From Nitrospirales bacterium (GTDB lineage Bacteria; Nitrospirota; Nitrospiria; Nitrospirales; UBA8639), in NCBI GenBank assembly GCA_021604105.1, contig BQIW01000020.1, positions 1 through 55,049 of the forward strand: 55,049 bases of DNA, given 5' to 3'. The notes under the pieces were generated by a model. That model had not been told where the DNA came from, did not search any database, and saw only the letters and a program-made list of their open reading frames with translations. How positions within the stretch are numbered: the first letter of the stretch is position 1; each line of letters opens with the position of its first letter. The position numbers and the translations under genes are program-made. Shown piece by piece: positions 1-8,525 of the stretch.

Positions 1-117
1 CTGGTCTTAGAATATGGAGTGAATTCTGGCACCTTGTTTTATCAAACTGGCCTGGACATATCTACAGAGGTGATTCAGGCGTTGGATCGGGAAAGTGGTG
101 AGATCCGTACCCCCTAG
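1..117 (+). CDS. OmpH/Skp-family periplasmic chaperone, C-terminal end (partial)
   Basis: The reading frame is open from base 1 to TAG at 115-117 and gives the last 38 residues of a protein. The segment LFYQTGLDISTEVIQALD matches the conserved C-terminal pattern of OmpH/Skp chaperones, where a 'vlYa..slDiTd.Vi..L' block closes the protein. These chaperones carry outer-membrane proteins through the periplasm and are usually encoded next to bamA and lipid A genes, which fits the fabZ-lpxA operon that follows. LpxD was considered because it is often the neighbour of fabZ, but the ending does not look like its C-terminus. Confidence 0.7.
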   Translation: MVLEYGVNSGTLFYQTGLDISTEVIQALDRESGEIRTP

Positions 118-185
118 TTTCAAAGGGTGGTTTGTGGTCATGACGATCAATGGTGGCAGAGACACAAGGAGAGAAAGGGGTCAAT

Positions 186-641
186 ATGGCTGAGGGTGAG
201 TTAGATATTCTCCAGATTCAGGCATTGCTTCCGCACAGGTATCCATTCTTGTTAGTGGATCGAATCCTTGAAATCCAAGATGCGACAAGGATTGTGGGCA
301 TCAAAAACGTCACGGCCAATGAACAGTTTTTTCAAGGGCATTTCCCCGGGCATCCTATCATGCCCGGCGTGTTACTTTTAGAAGTGATGGCACAGGTCGG
401 CGGGGTATTGGCCAGGAAAACGGCAATGGGGACCGGGCACCCTACCGTTTTTCTCACCGGAATTGAAAAAGCCAAGTTTCGGCGGCCCGTCGTTCCTGGC
501 GATCAATTGCGGGTTGAGGTCGAGGTGCTCCGGCGAAAAGATCCATTTTGGAAAATGGCCGGGAAAATCCTGGTCGAGTCTTCCTTGGTCTGCGAAGCTG
601 AAATGACCGCCATGGTCAAAGTGGAAGGGAATGAGGCCTAG
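186..641 (+). CDS. fabZ: 3-hydroxyacyl-[acyl-carrier-protein] dehydratase FabZ
   Basis: Hot-dog-fold dehydratase that converts 3-hydroxyacyl-ACP to trans-2-enoyl-ACP in fatty acid elongation. It draws on the same 3-hydroxyacyl-ACP pool used by LpxA. The protein has 151 residues from this ATG, the usual family length. The GHFPGHP block carries the catalytic His52, and PGVLLLE carries Glu66. An upstream in-frame ATG at 150 would add 12 residues but has no ribosome-binding site, while the ATG at 186 follows AAGGAGAG/AAAGGGG. It sits 72 bp upstream of lpxA. Confidence 0.95.
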   Translation: MAEGELDILQIQALLPHRYPFLLVDRILEIQDATRIVGIKNVTANEQFFQGHFPGHPIMPGVLLLEVMAQVGGVLARKTAMGTGHPTVFLTGIEKAKFRRPVVPGDQLRVEVEVLRRKDPFWKMAGKILVESSLVCEAEMTAMVKVEGNEA

Positions 642-712
642 GTGCGGTCAACAGGGTTGTGACGCGAAGTCTGGTTTTGAAATCATTTTCAACGCAATAA
701 AGTGAGACATTG

Positions 713-1522
713 ATGAATATTCATCCCACTGCAATTGTCCATCCCAAAGCAACCGTAGGAGAAGATGTCGTCATCGGACCCTATTGCGTCGTGGGTGAAC
801 ATGTCACGATTGGAAGTCAAACCGAATTAGTGGCGCATGTGTGTGTGGAGGGGCATACGGATATTGGCCGGTGTTGCCGGTTTTATCCATTTGTCTCGAT
901 TGGAACCCCTCCGCAGCATTTGCAATATAAAGATGAGCCCACCAGGGTCTGTATGGGGGATCATAATATTGTTCGTGAGAATGTGACGATTAATCGGGGT
1001 ACGGCCTTTGGAAGCGGAGTGACCAGAATCGGACACCATAATTTTTTTATGGCGTATACCCATGTGGCTCATGATTGTGAACTGGGTAATCATATTGTGA
1101 TGGCCAATGCGGCAAATTTAGCCGGCCACGTGTCTGTGGGAAATTCTGTCGTGATCGGCGGCTTAGTTGGGGTGCACCAATATGTACGGATTGGTGAATA
1201 TGGGATGGTGGGAGGGTGTTCCGCCTTAGGACGGGATGTCCCGCCGTTTGTTCGTGCCGCCGGAGGCTATCGTGCACAGATGTTTGGGCTGAATACGATT
1301 GCCTTGCGACGCCATGGGTTTTCCGGAGCACGCATAAATACCTTAAAGGCCGCATTTGAACTTTTGTTCCGACAGGGACATCGTCTTCAAGAAGCCATTA
1401 AACTTGCCCGTAACGAGTACGGGGAAAGTACAGACGTCATGACGTTACTCACTTTTTTAGAAAGTACCAGCCGCGGGATCTGCCAAGTGTCCTCTCGGGA
1501 GTTGGATGATGATGAGGAGTAA
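713..1522 (+). CDS. lpxA: UDP-N-acetylglucosamine O-acyltransferase LpxA
   Basis: First enzyme of lipid A synthesis: transfers a 3-hydroxyacyl chain from ACP to UDP-GlcNAc in the cytosol. The 269-aa protein is made of left-handed beta-helix hexapeptide repeats and ends in the alpha-helical domain typical of LpxA (E. coli has 262 aa). His120 in VAHDCELGN corresponds to catalytic His125 of E. coli. The VGGCS motif keeps glycine (Gly168) where E. coli has Gly173, the acyl-chain 'ruler' residue, so a long (about C14) 3-OH chain is inferred. A TTG one codon upstream (710) is a less likely start. Confidence 0.95.
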   Translation: MNIHPTAIVHPKATVGEDVVIGPYCVVGEHVTIGSQTELVAHVCVEGHTDIGRCCRFYPFVSIGTPPQHLQYKDEPTRVCMGDHNIVRENVTINRGTAFGSGVTRIGHHNFFMAYTHVAHDCELGNHIVMANAANLAGHVSVGNSVVIGGLVGVHQYVRIGEYGMVGGCSALGRDVPPFVRAAGGYRAQMFGLNTIALRRHGFSGARINTLKAAFELLFRQGHRLQEAIKLARNEYGESTDVMTLLTFLESTSRGICQVSSRELDDDEE

Positions 1523-1549
1523 GTCTGTGTTCGACTTGGTGCGCAGGCT

Positions 1550-2419
1550 ATGATTTCTCCTGAACAAGATGAGCGGATTGGACTGATTGCGGGTAACGGG
1601 CGCTTTCCGATTATTTTTGCGGAGAATGTCCGGCGATTAGGGTTTTCAGTTTCCGCCATCGCACATGTGGGTGAGACTCTTCCTGAGCTTGAATCTCATG
1701 TGGATCGTATTCATTGGCTTAAGGTCGGGCAGTTTAGTAAGGCCTTGGCGGCATTAAAGGGGGATGGCATCCGTCAAGCCGTCATGTTGGGTGGCATCCA
1801 CAAATCGCATGTCTTTACGGCACTTCGGCCGGACCTCAGAGCCTTAGCGATTTTTAGCCGCTTGAAGCACTGGAAGGACGATGCCATCCTGAGAGCGGTG
1901 GCTGGAGAATTAGAGCGGGAGGGGATTCAGATTCGGGAGTCCACGTTTGGCCTTGAAGGTATTCTGGCGAGAGAGGGTAATCTTGCCTACCGGAAACCAA
2001 CGCGCAAAGAGTGGGACGATATTCAATATGGTTGGGATACCCTGGAAACTTTGGGAAAGTTAGATATTGGGCAATGTGTCGTGGTAAAAAATCGGGTGAT
2101 TGTCGCTGTTGAAGCCGTTGAGGGGACGGACGGGACCATTACTCGTGGAGGGACTCTTGGCGGCAAGGGAACCGTGGTGGTCAAACGAACGAAACCGCGG
2201 CAGGATCTTCGGTTTGATTTGCCGGCTGTTGGTCCTCAAACCATTCAATCCATGGTCGCCGGTAAGGCTTCAGTTCTTGCGATAGAAGCCGGGCGCACCG
2301 TCGTTCTTGATCGGGAAGAGATGTGTGCCAACGCCAAATTAGCAGGTATCGCGATTGTTGGAATCGCTCCATCCGGCCTTTTACAGCATGCCGCGTCCTC
2401 TGATGTTCCACCACGGTAA
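1550..2419 (+). CDS. lpxI: UDP-2,3-diacylglucosamine pyrophosphatase LpxI (DUF1009)
   Basis: Hydrolyses UDP-2,3-diacylglucosamine to lipid X (2,3-diacylglucosamine 1-phosphate) and UMP, the step done by LpxH in E. coli. The 289-aa protein starts with IGLIAGNGRFP, the hallmark N-terminal block of LpxI/DUF1009. A C-terminal half contains VVVKNRVIVAVEAVEGTDG and KRTKPRQDLRFDLPAVG, also conserved in the family. Its place between lpxA and lpxB supports the call. The gene follows lpxA by 27 bp, and no strong ribosome-binding site is seen. Confidence 0.92.
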   Translation: MISPEQDERIGLIAGNGRFPIIFAENVRRLGFSVSAIAHVGETLPELESHVDRIHWLKVGQFSKALAALKGDGIRQAVMLGGIHKSHVFTALRPDLRALAIFSRLKHWKDDAILRAVAGELEREGIQIRESTFGLEGILAREGNLAYRKPTRKEWDDIQYGWDTLETLGKLDIGQCVVVKNRVIVAVEAVEGTDGTITRGGTLGGKGTVVVKRTKPRQDLRFDLPAVGPQTIQSMVAGKASVLAIEAGRTVVLDREEMCANAKLAGIAIVGIAPSGLLQHAASSDVPPR

Positions 2420-2506
2420 GGGGCGAGGTTCCCAAGTGTGGTGTTTCGTGTGGTGTAACTGGAACCGCTGTCCCTGTTCTCCTATTCAGCGACGACCTAT
2501 CCCTAC

Positions 2507-3463
2507 ATGACACAATCCTTACGAGTTGGGGTGATTGGTGTTGGGCATTTAGGCCGACATCATGCTCGCATTTATGGAAGCTTGCCTTCTGTGACCTTGG
2601 TTGGAGTTTCTGATATCGATATCTCACGCGGGCATGTGGTGGCGAATGAATGTGGAGTCTCATATTTCCAGGACTTAGACGAACTGCTGTCCTTGGTCGA
2701 TGCGGTGAGTGTAGCCGTCCCGACCTCGGCACATGGTGCGGTGGTCACGACCTGCTTGCAACGCGGGTGTCATGTTCTCGTTGAAAAGCCAATTGCCAGC
2801 CATGTATGGGAGGGTGAGCAGTTAGTCGAACTGGCGAAAATCAGGGGGACCATCCTGCAGGTTGGACACGTTGAACGGTTTAATCCGATCGTAGAAGTCA
2901 TGCGTCCTCTCGTGAGTCAGCCTGGATTTATTGAATGTCACCGACTAAGTCCTTTTCAGCCTCGAGGAACAGATGTGGATGTGGTACGGGATCTCATGAT
3001 TCATGATTTGGATCTGTTGTTATCGTTGGGTTTGGGCCCTATCCTGCAGGTGGAAGCGAGAGGAATGCCGGTGTTTACCGATTTGCCTGATATTGCCAAT
3101 GTGCGGATTCTCTTCGAAAGGGGATGTTTGGCGAATTTGACGGCAAGCCGAATCTCGACCGGACGGCTGCGAAAGATCAGGGTATATCAACGGGATCGCT
3201 ATCTCTCGGTTGATTTTGGTGGAAAAGAGGCTGTGATGAACACCAGGAGAAGTTTGGAGGGTGGAACCTTTGAAGTTGAAACACAACATATCAAGGGTGA
3301 TGAGGGGGATGCCCTGACTCGTGAATTGGGCTGCTTCATTCAATCGATTCTGGGAAATCCTTCAGCCCGCGGTGTTTCGGGAGAAGAGGGGGTAGAAGCC
3401 CTGCGAGTGGCGACCCAAGTGGTTTCGCTCATTCAACAACATGCCGGGCAATCGCCACGGTAA
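2507..3463 (+). CDS. Gfo/Idh/MocA-family NAD(P)-dependent oxidoreductase
   Basis: The 318-aa protein has an N-terminal Rossmann nucleotide-binding motif (GVIGVGHLGRHHA, residues about 8-20) and the family's EKP motif in VLVEKPIAS, followed by the C-terminal alpha/beta domain. Members oxidise or reduce sugar nucleotides, sugars or biliverdin-like substrates. Lying between lpxI and lpxB, it probably acts on a lipid A or LPS sugar. GnnA, which oxidises UDP-GlcNAc for GlcNAc3N-type lipid A, belongs to this family, but its partner aminotransferase GnnB is not nearby, so the substrate stays open. Confidence 0.85.
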   Translation: MTQSLRVGVIGVGHLGRHHARIYGSLPSVTLVGVSDIDISRGHVVANECGVSYFQDLDELLSLVDAVSVAVPTSAHGAVVTTCLQRGCHVLVEKPIASHVWEGEQLVELAKIRGTILQVGHVERFNPIVEVMRPLVSQPGFIECHRLSPFQPRGTDVDVVRDLMIHDLDLLLSLGLGPILQVEARGMPVFTDLPDIANVRILFERGCLANLTASRISTGRLRKIRVYQRDRYLSVDFGGKEAVMNTRRSLEGGTFEVETQHIKGDEGDALTRELGCFIQSILGNPSARGVSGEEGVEALRVATQVVSLIQQHAGQSPR

Positions 3464-3511
3464 TTCGCGTCAGGGCCGCCTATTCGCCCCGAGCACTCTG
3501 TTAGAGTTCCG

Positions 3512-4642
3512 ATGCCAAAAATTTTCTTAGTGACCGGTGAAACGTCCGGTGATATTCATGGAGCGCACTTAGCCCTGGCACTTCGGGAGCTGAATCCCGC
3601 TGTAGAATTAATCGGTGTGGGTGGCAATCGGATGTTGGCCGCCGGGGTCTCGCTTCTACCGCATGTCAAACGGGTAGATGCCATGGGCGTTCCGGGGATC
3701 CGACAGCTCATACAGGGGTGGAAGACCTTACGAATGCTAACCCGTTACCTCAAACGAGAACGGTTTGATGCCATTATCCTTATCGATAGTCCAGGATTGA
3801 ATCTTCGCTTGGCCAAGGCCATCGCACAGAGATCACACAAAATCATCTATTATATTGCCCCTCAGGTGTGGGCATGGGGAAGCCGTCGCTTAGAGCTCAT
3901 TCGAAGAGTGATCAGCCATGTATTAGCAATTCTTCCATTCGAAGAGGCCTATTTCCAAAAAGCCGGCATTCCCTGCACGTATGTTGGGCATCCATTATTG
4001 GATGAGTTAAAGCCTGCTTATGATAGGGTTCATGAGCGTGAAAAATTTGGTTTGGAGAGAGAAGATCTGGTGATCGGTCTGCTGCCTGGGAGTCGTGTCC
4101 GGGAAGTCCGGGAAGTGTTACCGGCCTTCCTCAGTTCGATTGAACAGATCCGGACCCAATACCCTCGACTTCAGGTTCTTCTTGCCCAGGCGCATTCACT
4201 GTCCGATTCGGTGGTGAGGGACCTACTTGGACATTCCAGGCAACCGATAAAAGTGGTTAAAGGTCTGTCCAATGAGGTGATGTCGGCCTCAAATCTTCTC
4301 TTGGTGACCTCCGGGACTGCGACATTGCAAGCGGCCTTGATTGGAACACCGATGGTCGTGGTCTATCGAACATCTCCCTTGACCTATCATATTGGCAAAC
4401 GTCTGGTTAAAATTCCCTATATAAGTTTAGTGAACATTTTAGCCGGTAAAGAAATTGTTCCGGAGCTGATTCAGGATCGTATGACCCCGAGCTGTATTGT
4501 TGACGAAGCCTTAGACATCTTGCAAGACGTTCGCCGCCAGAACGACATGACCCAGGCTTTCCAGGCCATTCGGACTATTCTGGGGGAAACGGGGGCGTCG
4601 AAACGGGCTGCAGCATATATCCTTGCTGAGACCACCCTATGA
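3512..4642 (+). CDS. lpxB: Lipid-A-disaccharide synthase LpxB
   Basis: GT19 glycosyltransferase that condenses lipid X with UDP-2,3-diacylglucosamine to form the beta-1,6 disaccharide 1-phosphate at the inner face of the inner membrane. The 376-aa protein carries the family blocks VTGETSGDIHGA at the N-terminus, YYIAPQVWAWG in the middle, YVGHPLLDE, and LLPGSRVREV. Near the C-terminus are VTSGTATLQAAL and VYRTSPLTY. Its stop overlaps the msbA start by ATGA, indicating translational coupling. Confidence 0.95.
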   Translation: MPKIFLVTGETSGDIHGAHLALALRELNPAVELIGVGGNRMLAAGVSLLPHVKRVDAMGVPGIRQLIQGWKTLRMLTRYLKRERFDAIILIDSPGLNLRLAKAIAQRSHKIIYYIAPQVWAWGSRRLELIRRVISHVLAILPFEEAYFQKAGIPCTYVGHPLLDELKPAYDRVHEREKFGLEREDLVIGLLPGSRVREVREVLPAFLSSIEQIRTQYPRLQVLLAQAHSLSDSVVRDLLGHSRQPIKVVKGLSNEVMSASNLLLVTSGTATLQAALIGTPMVVVYRTSPLTYHIGKRLVKIPYISLVNILAGKEIVPELIQDRMTPSCIVDEALDILQDVRRQNDMTQAFQAIRTILGETGASKRAAAYILAETTL

Positions 4643-6393
4643 GGATCTTCTGGCGAATCGTATCGTATCTGAAGGAGTACCGCCTGCGGTTGATTGGCGC
4701 GTTTGTCTGTTCTGCCGGAGTGGCAGGATTATCAGCGGTCTATGCCTGGCTTGTCCAACCGGTTCTGGATGGAATCTTTATTGAGCGCAATCGGGACATG
4801 TTGCTCATCCTTCCGTTGGCTGTCCTGGGTGTCGCGATTTTGAAAGCGTCCTTTGCGTATGGACAGGGTTATCTCATGAGTTATGTCGGGCACTGGCTGG
4901 TGTCCGATATTCGGCAGCAGTTGTTTATTCATATCGTGCGCCTGCCTATTCGGTTTCACGATGCGAATGCCTCAGGACGGTTGATGGCCAGGGTGATTAG
5001 CGACGTCAACGAAATGGCAAATGCCATTCCCAGTGTGTTGAAGGATATCTTTCAACAGGGGCTGACGTTTGTAGCGATGCTGTCGGTGGTCTTTTATCAA
5101 AATTGGAAACTCGCGACGATTGTGTTGGTCGTATTGCCTTTTTCCTCATTTGTGTTGGTCCGGGTCGGCCAACGGATTCGTAAACTTTCAAAACGTGGCC
5201 AAGAATCCATTGGAAAAATGGCCTCCGTATTAAAAGAGGCATTTTCCGGTATTAAGATTGTGAAGGCCTATGGCCAGGAAGAGAAGGAGGCTCATCGATT
5301 CTCTTTGACGAATCAAGCCTTTCGGACAGCAAAAGTTAAATCGTCTCAAACCTCAGCGATGGCTTCTCCGCTCCTTGAAGTCATTGGAGTCTGCGGTGTG
5401 GCCTTTATCATCTGGTATGGGGGAGGATTAGTCATTGCCGGAGAGATGAAGCCCGGAGAGTTCTTTTCCTTTCTGGCTGCCATGTTTATGGCGTATGCCC
5501 CTCTCAGGAAAATGTCCGGAGCCAATGAGTCGGTCCAGCGTGCGCTTGCGGGTGCTCAGCGAGTGTTTCAAGTCCTTGACTTGGAAAGCGAATTAGCGAA
5601 AGACGAAGGCAAAAAGACTCTTCCCCCCATGGCGAAAAATTTGGAATTTTCCGGTGTTAACTTCAGGTATGAAGGCTCTGAAGAGGCGGCCTTGCATGAG
5701 ATCAATTTCACAATCAAGGTGGGGGAGGTGGTGGCGTTCGTCGGGGCCAGTGGTAGTGGAAAAACCACCCTCGTGAGTTTGGTGCCACGGTTTTATCGTC
5801 CTACGGAAGGAGCCGTGAAAATTGATGGTGAGGATATTCGGCTGGTTGATCGATCATCTCTAAGACGGCAAATCGGCATCGTGTCTCAAGAAACCGTGTT
5901 ATTTGATGATACGATCAGGAATAATATCGCCTATGGCCGTTTGGATGCGAGTGATGAGGCGATCATTGAGGCGGCTCGCGCCGCATTTGCCTGGGAATTT
6001 ATTGAGCGGCTGCCTCAGGGGCTGGACACCCTGGTTGGTGAGAATGGGCTGAGATTATCGGGTGGCCAACGTCAACGACTTGCTATTGCCAGGGCCATAT
6101 TGCGGAATCCGCCGATTCTCATTCTGGACGAGGCGACGTCCGCCCTGGATTCGGAATCTGAAAAGCTGGTGCAGAAAGCTCTGGCAAATCTGGTAAAGGC
6201 CAGAACGACCCTGATCATTGCCCACCGATTGTCCACGGTTCAACATGCAGATCGTATTGTGGTTATGAATCGTGGAAGAATTGAAGAGATCGGTACTCAT
6301 GCCGCCTTACTTCAGCAGGGAGGCCTTTATACTCGATTATATCAAACCCAGTTTTTACTGACACAACCCGAACCGTTACCGACCACCTCGTAA
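4639..6393 (+). CDS. msbA: Lipid A export ABC transporter MsbA (permease-ATPase fusion)
   Basis: Half-transporter of 584 aa that works as a homodimer and flips core-lipid A from the inner to the outer leaflet of the inner membrane. It has an N-terminal six-helix ABC transmembrane domain (about residues 15-300) and a C-terminal ATPase. The ATPase has Walker A GASGSGKTT, the signature LSGGQRQR and Walker B ILILDEATSALD, followed by the H-loop IIAHRLST. Its location in a lipid A operon, overlapping lpxB by four bases, separates it from general multidrug exporters of the same architecture. Confidence 0.92.
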   Translation: MRIFWRIVSYLKEYRLRLIGAFVCSAGVAGLSAVYAWLVQPVLDGIFIERNRDMLLILPLAVLGVAILKASFAYGQGYLMSYVGHWLVSDIRQQLFIHIVRLPIRFHDANASGRLMARVISDVNEMANAIPSVLKDIFQQGLTFVAMLSVVFYQNWKLATIVLVVLPFSSFVLVRVGQRIRKLSKRGQESIGKMASVLKEAFSGIKIVKAYGQEEKEAHRFSLTNQAFRTAKVKSSQTSAMASPLLEVIGVCGVAFIIWYGGGLVIAGEMKPGEFFSFLAAMFMAYAPLRKMSGANESVQRALAGAQRVFQVLDLESELAKDEGKKTLPPMAKNLEFSGVNFRYEGSEEAALHEINFTIKVGEVVAFVGASGSGKTTLVSLVPRFYRPTEGAVKIDGEDIRLVDRSSLRRQIGIVSQETVLFDDTIRNNIAYGRLDASDEAIIEAARAAFAWEFIERLPQGLDTLVGENGLRLSGGQRQRLAIARAILRNPPILILDEATSALDSESEKLVQKALANLVKARTTLIIAHRLSTVQHADRIVVMNRGRIEEIGTHAALLQQGGLYTRLYQTQFLLTQPEPLPTTS

Positions 6394-6412
6394 ATCGGAT
6401 GGCGAAGTGCCT

Positions 6413-7137
6413 ATGTTGAATTGGATCAAACTGTCGGTTGCTCCGCCATTGGCCGCAAAAATGATTCGCCTCTTGGGACAGACGATGCGTATATCCACCG
6501 TAGGTGGGGAAGCCGTGGACGACTTATATCGCCAAGGCCGACAGATCATTATTGCTTTCTGGCATGGCCGTCAGTTGATGATGCCGTTGGCCTACCGGGG
6601 ACGGCAGGCCTCAATTTTAATTAGCCAACATCGGGATGGAGAAATCATTGCGCGTATCATGGGTTATTTTGGATTCCAGTCCATTCGTGGATCGAGCACA
6701 CGCGGGGGGCTTCGAGCCACCAGGCAATTATTGAAGGCCGGGCGGAATGGCGGAGATCTTGTGGTGACGCCCGATGGCCCGAAGGGTCCAGCCTGCACGG
6801 TACAATCGGGAGTGATTTACCTGGCAAAAACGACGGGATTGCCCATTATCCCGTTAACCTTTGCCTGCTCAAAAAAAAAGTCTTTGCCAGTTGGGATCGC
6901 TTTCAGATTCCCTATCCAGGTGGGATAGGGTTATTTGTGTGGGGATCCCCCATCTGGGTAAGCGAAGACCTTTCCAACGAACAGCTGTCCGGTCCAGGGT
7001 TGAGGCTGGAAGATTCGTTGAATCGGCTTACGGCTCAGGCCGAATTGGCTGTTCACGATTCCGACCCGGTTGAATCATTTCTCCGCAGGATGTCCTCCAC
7101 TGACTTTATTGAAAAAAAACAAACATACGACGCGTGA
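6413..7137 (+). CDS. DUF374 lysophospholipid acyltransferase-like protein, interrupted by a -1 frameshift
   Basis: Lauroyl/LPLAT-type acyltransferase of the DUF374 family, common next to waaA in lipid A operons and likely to add a secondary acyl chain. The first frame (to TAG at 6926-6928) has the family blocks IIAFWHGRQLMMP, SQHRDGEII, RGSSTRGG and VVTPDGPKGP. After a run of nine A (6871-6879) the homologous sequence continues in the -1 frame (FASWDRFQIPYPG, then LRLEDSLNRLTAQAE) to TGA at 7135-7137. Read together the product has about 241 aa, a normal length. The break is either a recoding site, a real mutation or a one-base homopolymer error. GTG at 6407 is an alternative start. Confidence 0.8.
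6874..6880 (+). other. A AAA AAG slippery heptamer at the acyltransferase frame break
   Basis: In the zero frame the codons are AAA (6875-6877) and AAG (6878-6880), preceded by A. This is the X XXY YYZ heptamer used for programmed -1 frameshifting in E. coli dnaX. Slipping back by one base leads directly into the frame that encodes the rest of the DUF374 domain. The site lies in an A9 run, so transcriptional slippage or an assembly error would give the same picture. Confidence 0.5.
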
Positions 7138-7144
7138 CCCACCC

Positions 7145-8506
7145 ATGTATTATGTGATGTATAACGTGCTGCTGGTACTGGCCTTCCCCGTTATCATCGG
7201 TCTTCTCCTGACAAAAAAACGCAGTCAACGCGGCCTTTGGTGTCGGCTCGGCGCGTTTCCTGTCGAATTGCGGAAACTTCAGAAACCTGTCATTTGGATC
7301 CATGCGGTCTCTCTGGGGGAGGTGGCGGCCATGGTTCCTTTGCTCCAGGCGATGAAGCAGCGGTACCCTCAGTGCCCGTTGGTCGTATCTACTGTGACCG
7401 AGACCGGCCGGGAAGTCGTGATCAAGCGTTTGGAAGGGGTGGCTGTCCATTGTTATGCTCCCGTTGATTTTTGGTGGGCGGTTGACCGGTATATCCGCAT
7501 ACTTCAGCCACAGCTCTTTATTTTGGTCGAATCAGAATTCTGGCCCAATCTGCTTAAACATCTTCAACGGCATCGGGTGCCGATCTGTCTTGTCAACGGG
7601 AGAATCTCTTCACGATCATTTGCCAGGTATCGCTGGGTTAGAGGCATGATGAGGCAGGTGTTGAGCTGTCTCGATCTTGCCTTGATGCAATCGGAGCAGG
7701 ATGCCGAGCGCATCGGCCATTTCGGCGTTAAGCCGAATGTCACGCATGTCACCGGGAATATGAAGTTTGATCAAGGGCTTGAGCAAGGTCCGTCTGCCGA
7801 TGCCCATGCCTCTCTCAGGTCACTCTTCAGGGGCTGTGCTGCTGAGGGGCTGATTGTGGCTGGTAGTACCCATCCTCAGGAAGAAGAGTGTTTGTTGGAC
7901 GCGTACCGGCAGGTAATTGCGCAACACCCCCACGCCGTGCTGGTAATGGCTCCAAGACATATCGAGCGGGTGGCTAAACTTGAACAGGTCATTCGGCAGT
8001 ATGGATTTTCCTGTGTTCGCCGCAGTGCGTTGGTGCAGGGTGTCGGAGAGCGGGCTATGTCCCATGGCCCTCACGTCATCGTGTTAGACACCAGGGGGGA
8101 GTTGGCCTTTGTCTACCGGGAGGCGTGCGTCGCTTTTGTGGGGGGGACACTGGTTCCGGTTGGAGGACATAATTTGTTGGAACCTGCACAATGGGGTCGC
8201 CCCGTCCTGTTTGGTCCCCATATCGATCATTGCCGGGACATTGCCGGACGGCTTCTGGGAGCAGGAGGAGGCATACAAATACAGAATCAGGAGGATTTGG
8301 CCTCTCAGCTGATTCGTCTGATCGCGCATCCTTCAGAAGCCGGGGAAATGGGCCAAAGGGCATTGGAAATGGTCCGGACCCATCGGGGCGTCGTCACCAG
8401 GAATCTTCAATGGATTGATCAATTATTGTCTAAAGACAATTCGGCCATTTTCTCTTTGACGGCGGAAGGGTCTACGTCACGTAAATCTCAGGAAGTGCTC
8501 CGATAA
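7145..8506 (+). CDS. waaA: 3-deoxy-D-manno-octulosonic acid (Kdo) transferase WaaA/KdtA
   Basis: GT30 enzyme that transfers Kdo from CMP-Kdo to the lipid IVA precursor at the cytosolic face of the inner membrane. The 453-aa protein begins with the typical membrane anchor (MYYVMYNVLLVLAFP), then IWIHAVSLGEV, and VESEFWPNLL in the N-terminal domain. The C-terminal domain has GSTHPQEE, APRHIERV and VGGTLVPVGGHNLLEPA, where the GGHN-EPA block is diagnostic. The reading frame is open upstream to 7070, but family alignment favours the ATG at 7145, just after the acyltransferase stop. Confidence 0.94.
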   Translation: MYYVMYNVLLVLAFPVIIGLLLTKKRSQRGLWCRLGAFPVELRKLQKPVIWIHAVSLGEVAAMVPLLQAMKQRYPQCPLVVSTVTETGREVVIKRLEGVAVHCYAPVDFWWAVDRYIRILQPQLFILVESEFWPNLLKHLQRHRVPICLVNGRISSRSFARYRWVRGMMRQVLSCLDLALMQSEQDAERIGHFGVKPNVTHVTGNMKFDQGLEQGPSADAHASLRSLFRGCAAEGLIVAGSTHPQEEECLLDAYRQVIAQHPHAVLVMAPRHIERVAKLEQVIRQYGFSCVRRSALVQGVGERAMSHGPHVIVLDTRGELAFVYREACVAFVGGTLVPVGGHNLLEPAQWGRPVLFGPHIDHCRDIAGRLLGAGGGIQIQNQEDLASQLIRLIAHPSEAGEMGQRALEMVRTHRGVVTRNLQWIDQLLSKDNSAIFSLTAEGSTSRKSQEVLR

Positions 8507-8525
8507 GCTTCCGTTAAAGCCCTGA

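Noticed and set aside
1-117. LpxD C-terminus at the window start
   Set aside because: The final block matches OmpH/Skp chaperones, not the helical LpxD tail.
7085-7145. Second homopolymer A run near the acyltransferase end as another frameshift
   Set aside because: The frame continues normally through it to the stop codon, and waaA starts independently.
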